Source: Coffea arabica
Lineage: Eukaryota; Streptophyta; Magnoliopsida; Gentianales; Rubiaceae
Length of the DNA: 64,000 bases
NCBI RefSeq assembly: GCF_036785885.1
Contig: NC_092316.1
Coordinates: 51,097,001 to 51,161,000, forward strand
Reading direction: 5' to 3'
Shown here: piece after piece, positions 63,977 to 64,000 of the stretch
How positions within the stretch are numbered: position 1 is the stretch's first letter
How the letters are laid out: each line of letters opens with the position of its first letter
Made by a program: the position numbers and the translations under genes
Notes under the pieces: generated by a model
The model's input: the letters and a program-made list of their open reading frames with translations, nothing else
Told to the model about the DNA's origin: nothing
The model's database searches: none

Positions 63977-64000
63977 GCATTTTGATAATTTAAAATAGGA

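Noticed and set aside
1..64000. tRNA, rRNA, CRISPR arrays, bacterial operons or riboswitches
   Set aside because: None seen; the window is intron-rich plant nuclear DNA and repeats lack spacer organisation.

Overview
This window looks like nuclear DNA of a eudicot plant. It is AT-rich, its genes are split by many short introns (mostly GT-AG), and it carries typical plant transposable elements: a Tat-lineage Ty3/gypsy element with an antisense plant-mobile-domain gene, a solo LTR, hAT-type and Tourist-type miniature elements. I cannot name the species.

The locus is a tandem array of subfamily-A ABC half-transporters. The repeating unit is a divergent gene pair: an ABCA3-12-type gene on the minus strand (C-terminus ends in a TLEDVF motif) and an ABCA2-like gene on the plus strand, sharing one intergenic region. 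Unit 0 is the left edge: the 3' end of an ABCA2-like gene (80-2034), a gutted minus-strand relic (3.34-5.26 kb) and an orphan ABCA2-like tail (5.28-7.69 kb). Unit 1 is a minus gene (8139-16643) with a nonsense codon just before Walker A, plus an ABCA2-like gene (starting 18775) that has lost its start codon, carries a solo LTR in exon 1, a dead splice donor, a frameshift and two nonsense codons, and is broken by a 15-kb retrotransposon (25885-41145). Its 3' tail lies beyond at 41.15-43.5 kb. Unit 2 is the apparently intact pair: minus gene 43963-52408 and plus gene 53779-59352. For the latter I can assemble a 16-exon model of about 955 residues with every exon phase matching.

The retrotransposon lies on the minus strand. 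Reading downward from 41.1 kb it has gag, protease, RT/RNase H, a second RNase H, integrase, an oppositely transcribed plant-mobile-domain gene, a polypurine tract and a single LTR. Its 5' LTR and gag N-terminus are missing, and gag is fused directly to the ABCA2-like last intron. A 2.3-kb piece spanning that fusion is duplicated inside the element (33.16-35.48 kb). Unit 2 preserves the empty site for the solo LTR and one hAT element, so their insertion boundaries can be read directly.

Right of the array (59.35-64 kb) there is no gene I can support. It holds a 20-bp perfect palindrome with a G-box and a 1.3-kb tandem repeat, one copy of which carries a Tourist-type insertion. Exon boundaries come from reading splice signals, phase and homology by eye. 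No alignment program or database was used, and family names are from recognition of motifs.
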